DNA of 64,000 nucleotides from CALKXV01 sp965228905 (lineage in GTDB: Bacteria; Pseudomonadota; Alphaproteobacteria; Rhodobacterales; Rhodobacteraceae). The notes beneath the pieces were generated by a model. That model saw nothing but the letters and a program-made list of their open reading frames with translations, was not told the origin of the DNA and searched no databases. Of this stretch, positions 51,176 through 60,055 are shown in pieces. Position numbers and translations under genes: made by a program. Where the stretch lies: assembly GCA_965228905.1 (NCBI GenBank), contig CBDDII010000003.1, positions 2,294,001-2,358,000 on the forward strand, in the 5' to 3' direction. Every line of letters starts with the position of its first letter. Within the stretch, counting starts at the first letter, position 1.

Positions 51176-52198
51176 TCAAGCAGAGCGGGTCGGAAGCCCC
51201 ACGCGGCGGCGAATGTCTTCCGGCGTTTCTCCGGCCTCGCGATAAAGCCGGATGGCGCGGGCATCGTCACGTTTGGCCAGCCGCTTGCCGTCTTCGTCGC
51301 GGATCAGGCGGTGGTGCAGGTACGTGGGTGTCGGAATCTCCAGCAGCATCTGCAAGAGCACATGGATCGGGGTGGCATCGAAGAGATCCGCGCCTCGGAT
51401 GACATGGCTGATATCTTGCGCCGCGTCATCTACGACGACCGCAAGCTGATAGGAGGTTCCCATGTCCTTTCGCGCAAGGACGACGTCGCCGATATTCTTG
51501 GTTAACGTGTCCGGAGAGGTTTTAACTTCCCGTAAAGTTAATGCAGTCAGGGGCACGTTAAGATCTTCGTAGGTTAACGGGGCAGGGCTGTCTTTAATGG
51601 CGCGTTCATCTTTCGCGTTTTCGCCCGCGTTAACCAGGATTCCCTTCCTTTGTGCGGGTTCGTCTAACGCATTGAAAGTTGGAAATGTGCTGGTGCTTTC
51701 GCCTGTTTCAGTGACTTCAGATTGACGTTTTTTCAGCCAGCTAAGCGCGCGTGCCATGTCCAGGCGAAGTGAGGTCCGTTCCGGGCGCTTTCCCTCTGGC
51801 GGATGCTCTGGTCGGCAAGTGCCGGGGTAGACGATTCCGTCCGGTCCGCTGATTGGTTCGCCTTCTTGCGGAGCACTTGCGGCAGCGCGAATGTCGCGCC
51901 GGTTGCAAGTGCAGGGATAAAGCAAACCCATTCCCCACAGTCGGTCCAGCGCGGCTTCATAGGCGTTCATCCGGTCGGATTGGCGCATCACGGGACGTTC
52001 CCAATCCAAACCCAACCAGGTGAGATCATCGTAGATCAGCGCCTCCCACTCGGGCCGGGCACGGCTTTGGTCGATATCCTCGATCCGCAAAAGAAACGTG
52101 CCCTGCGCCGCCCGTGCCATGTCATGGGCCAGCATTGCCGAATAGGCGTGACCCAGATGCAGAGGCCCCGTGGGCGAGGGCGCGAAACGGGTTCTCAA
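51176..52198 (-). CDS. gluQ: Glutamyl-Q tRNA(Asp) synthetase with a lineage-specific insertion
   Basis: 340 residues, about 40-50 longer than usual. It charges glutamate onto queuosine 34 of tRNA-Asp. The HIGH-type signature is TRFAPSPTGPLHLGHAYSA; KMSKS equivalent is DGKRLAKRDDA; LAVVVDDAAQDISHVIRG is the catalytic-domain part. Between TSLRLDMA and DVVLARKDM there are about 95 residues where relatives have about 45; its codons are unusual (four TTA Leu codons within 25). Start is TTG 52198, overlapping the stop of the methyltransferase (TTGA), so it is coupled to it. Confidence 0.88.
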   Translation of the reverse strand: MRTRFAPSPTGPLHLGHAYSAMLAHDMARAAQGTFLLRIEDIDQSRARPEWEALIYDDLTWLGLDWERPVMRQSDRMNAYEAALDRLWGMGLLYPCTCNRRDIRAAASAPQEGEPISGPDGIVYPGTCRPEHPPEGKRPERTSLRLDMARALSWLKKRQSEVTETGESTSTFPTFNALDEPAQRKGILVNAGENAKDERAIKDSPAPLTYEDLNVPLTALTLREVKTSPDTLTKNIGDVVLARKDMGTSYQLAVVVDDAAQDISHVIRGADLFDATPIHVLLQMLLEIPTPTYLHHRLIRDEDGKRLAKRDDARAIRLYREAGETPEDIRRRVGLPTRSA

Positions 52199-52809
52199 TT
52201 CCGCTTCAGGACATAGACGGTCGACCCGATGTCCTTGGTGGGCAGGTGGGGCCCATGTTCCTCGAACACCAGTTCCATGTCCGGCATCAGGCAGACCCGA
52301 TCCAGCGCATCGGTATAACCCCGGTCGGCCAGCGTCGCGTCGTTGTAGGAAAAGCCAAGGAAATTGCCGTGGCTCATCGCACCGACCAGCAGTTCCAGCG
52401 TTTCCGGCGGGGCCGCCCCCATGCTGACCACGCCGCAGGCGCAGATGGTCGGATAATCGCCCGCACCGATATGGCCAAGCGAACCGGGCTGCCCAAGCCA
52501 GACTTGGCGGTAGGCACCGCGTGCCTCGGCCTGCTTCAGCATCTCGGGCGAAACATCGGTGCCGTCAATCACCTGGAACCCGACCGCCGCAAGCGCCATG
52601 CCAGCCAGCCCCGTGCCGCAGCCGTAGTCCAACACGCCCTTTTCAACGTTAGCCCCCGATAGCCGCAGCGCAAGGGCGACCCGAGGCGGGGTGGCATAGC
52701 CCCAATCCTTGACGTCCTGGTCATAATTTTCAGCCCAGGTGCGATAGATCTCCTGCGTTTCTTCAACGCTGTGGCGGGTCCAAAGCTGATCGTCGGGGCT
52801 TTTCGTCAT
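52195..52809 (-). CDS. Class I SAM-dependent methyltransferase
   Basis: 204 residues. The SAM site is GVLDYGCGTGLAGMALAAVGF (about 62-82), with DGTDVSPEMLKQAEARGAY following. The N-terminus (MTKSPDDQLWTRHSVEETQEIYRTWAENYDQDV, in part) matches the small Methyltransf_11/25-type enzymes (Williams-Beuren-like). AAGG is 9 bases ahead of ATG 52809. It overlaps gluQ by 4 bases and follows trmFO at 42 bases on the same strand. Substrate unknown. Confidence 0.82.
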   Translation of the reverse strand: MTKSPDDQLWTRHSVEETQEIYRTWAENYDQDVKDWGYATPPRVALALRLSGANVEKGVLDYGCGTGLAGMALAAVGFQVIDGTDVSPEMLKQAEARGAYRQVWLGQPGSLGHIGAGDYPTICACGVVSMGAAPPETLELLVGAMSHGNFLGFSYNDATLADRGYTDALDRVCLMPDMELVFEEHGPHLPTKDIGSTVYVLKRN

Positions 52810-52851
52810 GGGGCAACCTTGCAAAAGCGCGTCTCGGGGTCCAGTGCCAAG

Positions 52852-54207
52852 TCAGGCGGGGGCCAATTGGTCTTCAACGTCCAGCCACGCGGTCCAATCC
52901 GCCTTGGCGCGGTCGGTATAGGCCTTGTAGCGGTCCTTGCGGTTCCGCCGCCCGCCCTTGGCGTCAATCGGCGGGAACAGCCCGAAATTCACGTTCATCG
53001 GCTGAAAGGTCTTGGCTTCGGCCCCGCCGGTGATGTGATGCACCAGCGCACCTGTCGCCGTGGTGTCCGGCACCGGGGGCAGGGTGCCGCCCGTTAGTTC
53101 CGCAACCGCCAACCGCCCCGCCAAAAGCCCCATGGCCGCGCTTTCGACATAGCCCTCGACGCCAGTGATCTGACCGGCAAAGCGGATATGGGGTTTGGAC
53201 TTCAGCCGCATCTGGTCGTCCAGAAGGATCGGCGAATTCAGGAAAGTGTTACGATGGATGCCGCCAAGGCGGGCGAAACTGGCACTTTCCAACCCCGGTA
53301 TGACTGAGAAAACATCGCGTTGCGCGCCGTACTTCATCTTGGTCTGAAAACCGACAATGTTTAACAGCGTTCCCATCTTGTTGTCGCGGCGAAGCTGCAC
53401 GACAGCATAGGGTTTGACGTCCGGCTGATGGGGATTGGTCAGCCCGACGGGTTTCATCGGGCCGAATCTCAAGGTTTCGCGCCCACGCTCCGCCATCACC
53501 TCGATCGGCAGGCAACCGTCGAAGTACCCGGCAGTTTCGCCTTCGTGAAACTCGGTCTTGTCGGCGGCCAGCAAGGCGTCGATGAAAGCCTCGTATTGCG
53601 CCTTGTCCATCGGGCAGTTGATATAGGCCTTCTGCTCTTCTTCCGTCTCGCCCTTGTCATAGCGCGATTGCGCCCAGGCGACGGACATATCCACCGTGTC
53701 GGCATAGACGATCGGGGCGATGGCATCGAAGAAGGCCAGCGCGGTTTCGCCGGTTTCGGCGCGGATCGCTTCGCCCAAAGCGCCAGAGGTCAGCGGCCCC
53801 GTGGCAATGATCCAATGGCCATCTTCGGGCAGGGCGGTGATTTCACCGCGTTCCAGCGTGACATTCGGATGGGCCAGCAGACGTTTGGTGACGGCTTCGG
53901 AAAACCCTTCGCGATCCACGGCAAGCGCACCACCGGCGGGCAGGCGATGCCGATCGCCCATCTCCATGATCAGACCACCGGCCTGGCGCATTTCCCAATG
54001 CAACAGCCCGACGGCGTTCTGTTCGTCATCGTCCGAGCGGAAGGAATTCGAACAGACCATCTCGGCCAGCTTGTCAGTACGATGGGCAAAAGTCCCTTGT
54101 TCGGGACGCATTTCGTGCAAAACGACGGAGATCCCCCGATTTGCCGCCTGCCAGGCCGCTTCGGAGCCTGCAAGCCCGCCGCCGATGATGTGGAGTGTCT
54201 TGTCCAT
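52852..54207 (-). CDS. trmFO: Folate-dependent tRNA m5U54 methyltransferase TrmFO
   Basis: 451 residues. FAD-binding start HIIGGGLAGSEAAWQAANRG (residues 6-25), then VLHEMRPEQGTFAHRTDKLAEMVCSNSFRSDD, the TrmFO-specific block around the catalytic Cys (VCSNSFRSDD), and RFAGQITGVEGYVESAAMGLLAG at the C-terminus. It makes ribothymidine 54 of tRNA from methylene-THF and FADH2. Neighbours are the methyltransferase, gluQ and a DoxX-like gene, all on the minus strand. Confidence 0.95.
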   Translation of the reverse strand: MDKTLHIIGGGLAGSEAAWQAANRGISVVLHEMRPEQGTFAHRTDKLAEMVCSNSFRSDDDEQNAVGLLHWEMRQAGGLIMEMGDRHRLPAGGALAVDREGFSEAVTKRLLAHPNVTLERGEITALPEDGHWIIATGPLTSGALGEAIRAETGETALAFFDAIAPIVYADTVDMSVAWAQSRYDKGETEEEQKAYINCPMDKAQYEAFIDALLAADKTEFHEGETAGYFDGCLPIEVMAERGRETLRFGPMKPVGLTNPHQPDVKPYAVVQLRRDNKMGTLLNIVGFQTKMKYGAQRDVFSVIPGLESASFARLGGIHRNTFLNSPILLDDQMRLKSKPHIRFAGQITGVEGYVESAAMGLLAGRLAVAELTGGTLPPVPDTTATGALVHHITGGAEAKTFQPMNVNFGLFPPIDAKGGRRNRKDRYKAYTDRAKADWTAWLDVEDQLAPA

Positions 54208-54246
54208 TGGGGCGATGTAGCGCCCGTGCGCCGGATTGAAAAGGGA

Positions 54247-54762
54247 TCAGACCTCGCGGGCGAGGTTCAAATCCTCCCGGAAACGCGAAATAGTACGACG
54301 TGGCTTTGGCGCATCCTCGATCATCTGCGGTTGCGAAACGATCTTTTGGACGTGAGACTGCAGAACCTCGGCGTCATCCCCCAAGGCTTCGGGGCGGCTC
54401 TTCACGCTCCAGCCCTGACCGACACCTGCCGACATCAAAAGCCCGCCGATCAGCGCGAGATCGCGCCAGAAACCGGTCAGATCGCCGGTGGCGAACATGG
54501 TCATGTAACTTGCAAAGAACAGGATCAACGACAGAACCAGCGCGGCGGGGCGGCGCAAAACCCCGAAAAGGATCAGCGCGGCAAGGCTGATGACAACACC
54601 ACTCATGGCATAGATCGCATTCGCATCGCCCAGAAACGGCTCTGCCAACCGTGCAACCTCGGCCCCTTCGATCAGGCCAAGAGCAAGGGCCACGAAATAG
54701 GACAGGATCAGAATGCGGGTGATCTGCGAGGCGGCAAAGGCCTGTGTGAGATGATCGCGCAA
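54247..54762 (-). CDS. DoxX-like four-span membrane protein
   Basis: 171 residues from TTG 54762, chosen because GGAACCGAG lies just ahead and RDHLTQAFAAS leads into span 1; a longer frame from an ATG at 54849 has no ribosome site. Four hydrophobic segments (about 15-37, 52-72, 76-97, 103-122) with LALIGGLLMSAGVG in span 4, resembling DoxX/TQO-type proteins. The C-terminal third is polar and basic. Function unknown. It lies 39 bases before trmFO on the same strand. Confidence 0.6.
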   Translation of the reverse strand: MRDHLTQAFAASQITRILILSYFVALALGLIEGAEVARLAEPFLGDANAIYAMSGVVISLAALILFGVLRRPAALVLSLILFFASYMTMFATGDLTGFWRDLALIGGLLMSAGVGQGWSVKSRPEALGDDAEVLQSHVQKIVSQPQMIEDAPKPRRTISRFREDLNLAREV

Positions 54763-54908
54763 GGCTCGGTTCCTTCGGTTCAATTCGTTTTGCAAAAAAG
54801 GAAACTGGCAATTCCCGGACAGGCCACACAAGGTCCGGTGTCGCGCCAAATAGGCCCGACGACGTTTCGCGAGCGGAAACAGATTATCCCTTCACACAGG
54901 TATTGGGC

Positions 54909-54944
54909 AAAAATAAGGCGACGCTCCCGCAAGGGAACGCCGCC
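54909..54944 (-). terminator. Intrinsic terminator of the outer-membrane-type gene
   Basis: Arms 54917-54928 and 54933-54944 form a 12-base stem with two G-U pairs on the minus strand, TTGC tetraloop, followed by TTATTTTTG (54909-54916). It lies 24 bases after the stop of the gene ending at 54969. Confidence 0.75.
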
Positions 54945-54968
54945 CGGATCTGTCGCCCAAAGTGTGCT

Positions 54969-55718
54969 TTACCAGAGACCACGGCGCAGCAGCGGCACCA
55001 GGGGATCGACAGACCTGAAGGGTCGGGTATGGGCATCCGCGCCCCCCGAATTTCCGAGCGACAGGGAAAGTCCGACACCGATGCGCGTTTCACCGGATGC
55101 GCTGTCACGACCGGAAAGCCCACCATGCGAAACACTGGCATAGACCCCCCAGGGCGCGCCTTCGGGGCTGTATTCGGCCCTGAGACCCGCCTCGTAAGAA
55201 ATCGCCTGTAGGGCAGGTTCGTCGAATTCGGCAAGGTCCAGCGTCGCCGAAAGCTCCAGCGCGTCGGAATAGGCATGGGTCAGACCGACCCCGGCAAAGA
55301 TGTAATCCAGCCCGCCATCACTGGCCGCTCCGATCCCTGCGCTGGCCTCCAGCACGCTGTCGGACCCGATATTCAGCATCCCTTCAGCCCCGACGGAGCC
55401 ATAGGTCAGCGAACGGCCGTCAACGTCGCCAAGCTGTGCAAACAGCCCGTATTTCTGGCCCGCTGCCGGGGCCATGTAGAGATGTGCCACCAAAGTGCCG
55501 ACGCCACCCGAGGCGGTATCGGCGAAACTCAGATCACCTTGAAACCCATGCACATCCGTAATTGCGACGTCGACGACCGCCCGGCCATCCACCCGAGAGC
55601 TGCCCGCTTCGTCCGCAGCCACACCCAGAGCCACCTCGGCCCCCGTAATCCCGAGGGAGCTTTGCGCCGATACCGGCACAGCAAGACAGGCGAAAATCGC
55701 TACCAAAACACTCTTCAT
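54969..55718 (-). CDS. Secreted beta-rich (possible outer-membrane barrel) protein
   Basis: 249 residues. The Sec signal peptide is MKSVLVAIFACLAVPVSAQ. The mature part is rich in Gly and Ala with alternating polar/hydrophobic strands (VDVAITDVHGFQGDLSFAD, GLFAQLGDVDGRSLTYGSVGAEGML, ALELSATLDLAE, YEAGLRAEYS, WGVYASVSHGGLSG, TRIGVGLSLSLG), consistent with about 10-12 barrel strands. The chain ends in LLRRGLW, an aromatic C-terminus but not the usual Phe. ATG 55718 precedes the signal peptide. Family not recognised. It is single-gene with its own terminator. Confidence 0.6.
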   Translation of the reverse strand: MKSVLVAIFACLAVPVSAQSSLGITGAEVALGVAADEAGSSRVDGRAVVDVAITDVHGFQGDLSFADTASGGVGTLVAHLYMAPAAGQKYGLFAQLGDVDGRSLTYGSVGAEGMLNIGSDSVLEASAGIGAASDGGLDYIFAGVGLTHAYSDALELSATLDLAEFDEPALQAISYEAGLRAEYSPEGAPWGVYASVSHGGLSGRDSASGETRIGVGLSLSLGNSGGADAHTRPFRSVDPLVPLLRRGLW

Positions 55719-55803
55719 GACCACACACTCTCCAACGCGGCACCCCAACCGGTAGAGTTGTTTTAGCTAAAATTGGTTTTGAAATAAACATAAATGCAAT
55801 CAG

Positions 55804-55831
55804 AAGGTTAACGGCAGGAATTAACCTTTTT
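55804..55831. other. AT-rich hairpin with T run (orphan terminator or operator)
   Basis: AAGGTTAA (55804-55811) pairs with TTAACCTT (55821-55828) across a 9-base loop; on the plus strand TTTTTATTATT follows. No plus-strand gene ends near it. It lies in the 220-base AT-rich gap 55,719-55,938, upstream of the signal-peptide gene. TTAA-N9-TTAA is close to, but not, a CtrA site (N7). Confidence 0.4.
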
Positions 55832-55938
55832 ATTATTCCGGTCGAGCGGATTGATTTGCTTGGAAAATCGCGGTTAATCTGCTTGACCCTTGACCGTCCC
55901 TTCGACCGGGTGCCAAAGGGTAACATCGGTGCAGTTTC

Positions 55939-56292
55939 TCAGATCAGCGCGACATTCTCGCGCTGCCCCGAATCCGGGTAGGGCCGGTAAAGCCCGACCT
56001 GGACTTCAGCGATCATGTCGTGAACCAGTTCATAGTGGCGCTGGTCAATGTCAGTCGCGCCTTCGGACAGCTTCTGAAAGGCGTTTTCCAACTGCGCCAT
56101 ATCCTCAACCTCGATCATCAGAAGAACGTCGGAGTGATCTGACGAGGCCAGACCCAACTTGCGTCGATAAAGCGTCCAGCCACCGATCAGGCCCTGTTCT
56201 GCAAGCCCGCCCAGCCAATGATCCACAGCCGACGCAAAGGCGAGGGCCTTCGCATCGGATTTCAACGTGATCATGCAGTGATAAAGGTTCAT
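55939..56292 (-). CDS. Small conserved protein, dimeric ferredoxin-like fold suspected
   Basis: 117 residues from ATG 56292 (MNLYHCMITLKSDAKALAF); in-frame ATGs further up (56313, 56304) give short extensions without better ribosome sites. The pattern of beta-alpha-beta strands (VLLMIEVEDMAQLENAF, GGWTLYRRKLGL, AEVQVGLYRPYPD) fits a dimeric alpha-beta barrel and a small alphaproteobacterial family of unknown function (similar to DUF6614). It lies 36 bases after the gyrA stop on the same strand. Function unknown. Confidence 0.6.
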   Translation of the reverse strand: MNLYHCMITLKSDAKALAFASAVDHWLGGLAEQGLIGGWTLYRRKLGLASSDHSDVLLMIEVEDMAQLENAFQKLSEGATDIDQRHYELVHDMIAEVQVGLYRPYPDSGQRENVALI

Positions 56293-56327
56293 GGGCGCCG
56301 ACATAACGCCCATGACTTACCGTCACG

Positions 56328-59075
56328 TTAAGCCTGACCACCCTCGTCGGTGACGTCTTCCTCGTCCTGCTCGGCAATCCAGGCGACCGAAACCACCTCT
56401 TCGCCCTTCGAGGTGTTAAACACCTTCACTCCGCCAGCCGAACGTGACCGGAAGGAAATCCCCTCCACCGGCACCCGGATGGATTGGCCCGTTGAGGTGG
56501 CCAGCATGATCTGGTCCGCCGGATCGACGGGGAAGGACGCGACGAGGTCGCCACCGCGCATGGCCTTGTCCATCGCCATGACCCCCTGACCACCACGCCC
56601 GCGCACAGGATAGTCGTGGCTGGATGACAGTTTCCCGGCACCACCAGACGAAATCGTCAGGATCAGGTCTTCCGACGCCGACATCTCGGCATAGCGTTCC
56701 GGCGAAAGCTGGCCCTCGGCCACGGCTTCTTCATCCTCGTCGGGTTCGACCTCTTCCTCGGGCGCGCCGGCCATCAGGCGACGCTGTTTGAGATAGGCGG
56801 CACGCTCCGAAGCCTCGGCCTCGAAATGGCGGATCACGGCCATCGAAACCACCTTGTCACCGTCGGCCAGCTTGATGCCCCGCACGCCGGTGGAATCCCG
56901 GCCCTTGAACACACGCACCGCTGTCGTCGGGAACCGGATCGCGCGACCCTTGGCCGTGACCAGCATCACATCGTCATCTTCCGTGCAAATACGGACGTTT
57001 ACGAGGTGAGTTTCATCCGGCAGTTTCATCGCGATCTTGCCGTTTGACTTGACGTTGGTGAAGTCCGACAGGGCATTCCGGCGCACATCGCCCTGGTCGG
57101 TTCCAAAGAAGATCTGCAACTGGTCCCACTCGTCCTCGTCCCGGTCCACGGGCATGATCGCCGCGATGGAAACGCCTGTCGGGATCGGCAGGATATTGAC
57201 GATGGCCTTCCCGCGCGAGGTGCGCCCGCCAAGGGGCAGGCGCCAGGTCTTCAGCTTGTAGACCATCCCGTCGGTGGTGAAGAACAACAATTGTGTATGG
57301 GTATTGGCGACGAATAGCGTCGTCACCACATCGTCTTCCTTCAAAGACCCGCCCGACAGCCCCTTGCCGCCACGCTTCTGAGCACGGAATTCGGCCAGGG
57401 CTGTGCGCTTGATGTAACCGCCCGCAGTGACAGTCACGACCATGTCTTCACGTTCGATCAGGTCTTCGTCTTCCATGTCGCCGGACCAGTCGACGATTTC
57501 CGAACGGCGGGGAACGGCGAATTGATCGCGGACCTCTTTCAACTCGTTCGAGATGATCTCCATGATCCGCTCGCGCGACGACAGGATATCCAGGTAATCC
57601 TTGATCTTGGCGGCCAGCTCTTCCAACTCGTCGGTGACTTCCTTCACACCGATCTGGGTCAGGCGTTGCAGGCGCAATTCAAGGATCGCGCGGGCCTGGG
57701 TTTCGCTGAGGTTATAGGTGCCGTCGTCGTTCATCGTATGGGTCGGATCGTCGATCAGGCGGATGTAATCGGCGATGTCGGCTGCGGGCCAGCGACGTTC
57801 CATCAACTTGGCGCGCGCCTCGGCGGCATCGGCACTGGCGCGGATGGTGGCAACCACCTCGTCGACATTCGACACCGCCACGGCCAGACCGCAAAGGATG
57901 TGACTGCGTTCACGCGCTTTGCGCAATTCATAGGCCGTGCGCCGGGCGACGACCTCTTCGCGGAAGCCTATGAAATAGGTCAGAAAATCGCGCAAAGTCA
58001 GTTGTTCGGGGCGACCACCGTTCAGGGCCAGCATATTGCAACCGAACGAGGTCTGCATCTGCGTAAAGCGGAACAACTGGTTCAACACCACGTCCGGGGT
58101 CGCATCGCGTTTCAACTCGATCACCACGCGCACGCCGATCCGGTCGGATTCATCCGCAACGCCGGAAATGCCTTCCAGCTTCTTGTCGCGCACAAGCTCG
58201 GCGATCTTTTCGATCATCGAGGCCTTGTTCACCTGATAGGGGATCTCGTCCAGAATGATCGCATAGCGATCCTTGCGGATTTCCTCGACACGGGTCTTGG
58301 CGCGGATGATGACGCTGCCACGCCCCTCAAGATAGGCCTTGCGCGCACCGGATCGGCCAAGGATCACACCGCCCGTGGGGAAATCCGGGGCGGGAACGAT
58401 TTCGATCAGCCGTTCGGTGGACATGTCCGGGTCTTCGATCAGTGCCAGCGTGGCGTCGATCACTTCGCCCAAATTGTGGGGCGGGATGTTCGTGGCCATG
58501 CCGACGGCGATACCGCCCGCGCCATTGACCAGCATGTTCGGAAACCGCGCTGGCAGAACCGTCGGTTCCTGATCCTTGCCGTCATAGTTGTCGGTGAAAT
58601 CGACCGTGTCTTTCTCGATATCCGCCAGAAGATAGGCGGCGGGCTTGTCCATCCTGACTTCGGTGTACCGCATGGCCGCCGGGTTATCCCCGTCCATCGA
58701 ACCGAAGTTGCCTTGACCGTCCAGCAAAGGCAGCGACATGGAAAACGGCTGTGCCATCCGCACAAGGGCATCATAAATCGCGCTGTCACCGTGAGGGTGG
58801 TATTTCCCCATGGTATCGCCCACGGGACGTGCCGATTTCCTGTAGGCCTTGTCGTGGGTGTTTCCAGTTTCGTGCATGGCATACAAAATCCGCCGATGCA
58901 CCGGTTTCAGCCCGTCGCGCAGGTCCGGAATGGCGCGGCTGACGATGACCGACATGGCATAGTCCAGGTAGGACGTACGCATCTCGTCTTCGATCGACAC
59001 CGTCGGCCCGTCGTAAGGTGGACGCTCAGGCGGCATTTCGTCTTCGTTTTCAGGCGTTTCCGGGGTGTCGCTCAC
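56328..59075 (-). CDS. gyrA: DNA gyrase subunit A
   Basis: 915 residues from GTG 59075; a longer frame to 59168 is open but lacks similarity. Topoisomerase domain: catalytic Tyr137 in AAMRYTEVRM; the quinolone region HPHGDSAIYDA has Ser98 and Asp102, the susceptible residues (equivalents of 83 and 87). GyrA box QKRGGKG follows, then six-bladed beta-pinwheel. An acidic stretch (EEEVEPDEDEEAVAEG) within the C-terminal domain is longer than in E. coli. It introduces negative supercoils with GyrB. The start codon is uncertain. Confidence 0.96.
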   Translation of the reverse strand: MSDTPETPENEDEMPPERPPYDGPTVSIEDEMRTSYLDYAMSVIVSRAIPDLRDGLKPVHRRILYAMHETGNTHDKAYRKSARPVGDTMGKYHPHGDSAIYDALVRMAQPFSMSLPLLDGQGNFGSMDGDNPAAMRYTEVRMDKPAAYLLADIEKDTVDFTDNYDGKDQEPTVLPARFPNMLVNGAGGIAVGMATNIPPHNLGEVIDATLALIEDPDMSTERLIEIVPAPDFPTGGVILGRSGARKAYLEGRGSVIIRAKTRVEEIRKDRYAIILDEIPYQVNKASMIEKIAELVRDKKLEGISGVADESDRIGVRVVIELKRDATPDVVLNQLFRFTQMQTSFGCNMLALNGGRPEQLTLRDFLTYFIGFREEVVARRTAYELRKARERSHILCGLAVAVSNVDEVVATIRASADAAEARAKLMERRWPAADIADYIRLIDDPTHTMNDDGTYNLSETQARAILELRLQRLTQIGVKEVTDELEELAAKIKDYLDILSSRERIMEIISNELKEVRDQFAVPRRSEIVDWSGDMEDEDLIEREDMVVTVTAGGYIKRTALAEFRAQKRGGKGLSGGSLKEDDVVTTLFVANTHTQLLFFTTDGMVYKLKTWRLPLGGRTSRGKAIVNILPIPTGVSIAAIMPVDRDEDEWDQLQIFFGTDQGDVRRNALSDFTNVKSNGKIAMKLPDETHLVNVRICTEDDDVMLVTAKGRAIRFPTTAVRVFKGRDSTGVRGIKLADGDKVVSMAVIRHFEAEASERAAYLKQRRLMAGAPEEEVEPDEDEEAVAEGQLSPERYAEMSASEDLILTISSGGAGKLSSSHDYPVRGRGGQGVMAMDKAMRGGDLVASFPVDPADQIMLATSTGQSIRVPVEGISFRSRSAGGVKVFNTSKGEEVVSVAWIAEQDEEDVTDEGGQA

Positions 59076-59319
59076 GTCTGTGCTCGCTTTTGATGCCGAG
59101 GCTGGGTTTTTGTTAATCCCTTGTATCAGACCGCTAGACCTAGGTGCAATGCGGTTTTCCCCCCACAAGGCATGGAGTTGCCCTTAATTTCGGCAGATTT
59201 CACGCCCAATGTCTCAGGGGACGGCAGCACATGCACCGGAGGAGTACCAATCCTCTGTTTTTATTGAAAATTAATCAAAGCTGTGCGTCACTGGGTTCAG
59301 AGGCAGAAAAGGAACGACA

Positions 59320-59589
59320 ATGGAACTGAGCGAAACAGAACTCTTGCTGAAGGGATACGGCCTGACAACGGCCGAGTTCTTCTATCACATGCCGGACTAC
59401 GCCCATGTGCTGAACAGCTTTGTCTGGCAGGACTATGACGTGGCGCCTGACCATCCGCGCCTGTTCAAATTCGTCGAATTCTGGCAGGATGAAATCGAAG
59501 GCCCGCTTCACTCGGTCAGGTTCGTGCACCGCAAGCAGCTTGCACCGGGCGAGTGGCAGAATGTGACCGGGGAATTCACGCTGCACTAG
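59320..59589 (+). CDS. Usg family protein
   Basis: 89 residues. The whole chain fits the Usg family: ELLLKGYGLTTAEFFYHMPDY, WQDYDVAPDHPRLFKFVEFWQDEIEGPLHSVRF (in part). The family is widespread in alphaproteobacteria, named from an ORF near the trp operon, and has no known function. AAAGGAA lies 5 bases before the ATG. Its last 14 bases overlap the end of convergent dsbB. Divergent from gyrA with a 244-base gap. Confidence 0.85.
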   Translation: MELSETELLLKGYGLTTAEFFYHMPDYAHVLNSFVWQDYDVAPDHPRLFKFVEFWQDEIEGPLHSVRFVHRKQLAPGEWQNVTGEFTLH

Positions 59590-60055
59590 CCTTCGGCATC
59601 CGCAGCGACAGCACCCAGATATAGGCCAGCACCAGCGAGATCACGACGTTCCAACTGGCCATCGAAAGCCCGAGGAACATCCAGGCGACCTCGTCGCACA
59701 TGACGATGGTGTTTTCCACGTCCATCGACAAAAGATCATTGCCCGACAACCCCGACAGGGCGTTGCCGTCCCCGGTGCAGGACGCCGGTCCTTCCCAGAA
59801 GCCACGTTCCACGCCCGTGTGATAGACACCAATCGCTGCCGTGGTGAGCGCCGAAAGCGCACCGGCAAGCCCGAGAAGCGTCAGAGGGCCAAGCACCAGC
59901 ACCAGCACACCGATGGCGATGGCCGCCCCGTGGGGCCACCTTTGCCACAGGCACAGCTTGCAGGGCGCATAGCCCAGCATCTGGAACATGAATGCGCCGA
60001 GAAGCAGTGCAAGCGAGCCGAAAGCGGCCAAGAGCATCAGGTGTTTGCGGGTCAT
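59576..60055 (-). CDS. dsbB: Disulfide bond formation protein DsbB
   Basis: 159 residues with four membrane spans. The first periplasmic loop has CKLC (Cys32, Cys35) and the second has Cys93 and Cys120, the four redox residues that re-oxidise DsbA and pass electrons to quinone; WQRWPHG follows the first pair as usual. ATG 60055 is taken because AAAGG is 12 bases ahead; ATG 60067 would sit directly on that box. Its start overlaps exoD's stop by 4 bases. Confidence 0.92.
   Translation of the reverse strand: MTRKHLMLLAAFGSLALLLGAFMFQMLGYAPCKLCLWQRWPHGAAIAIGVLVLVLGPLTLLGLAGALSALTTAAIGVYHTGVERGFWEGPASCTGDGNALSGLSGNDLLSMDVENTIVMCDEVAWMFLGLSMASWNVVISLVLAYIWVLSLRMPKASAA

Noticed and set aside
51501..51633. 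Cluster of TTAA as CtrA binding sites
   Set aside because: Spacings are 16-36 bases between starts, not the 11 expected of TTAA-N7-TTAA, and the cluster lies within the gluQ coding sequence.
53428..55143. 571-codon open frame on the plus strand
   Set aside because: Runs antisense through trmFO, the DoxX-like gene and part of the secreted protein; composition and boundaries do not fit a gene.
57522..59093. 523-codon open frame on the plus strand
   Set aside because: Antisense to gyrA, with His/Arg-rich composition of a shadow frame.
59312..59326. GAAC-N7-GAAC, an exact LexA-type match at the usg start
   Set aside because: It overlaps the ribosome site and start codon of usg, with no promoter arrangement; one or two chance matches are expected in 64 kb.
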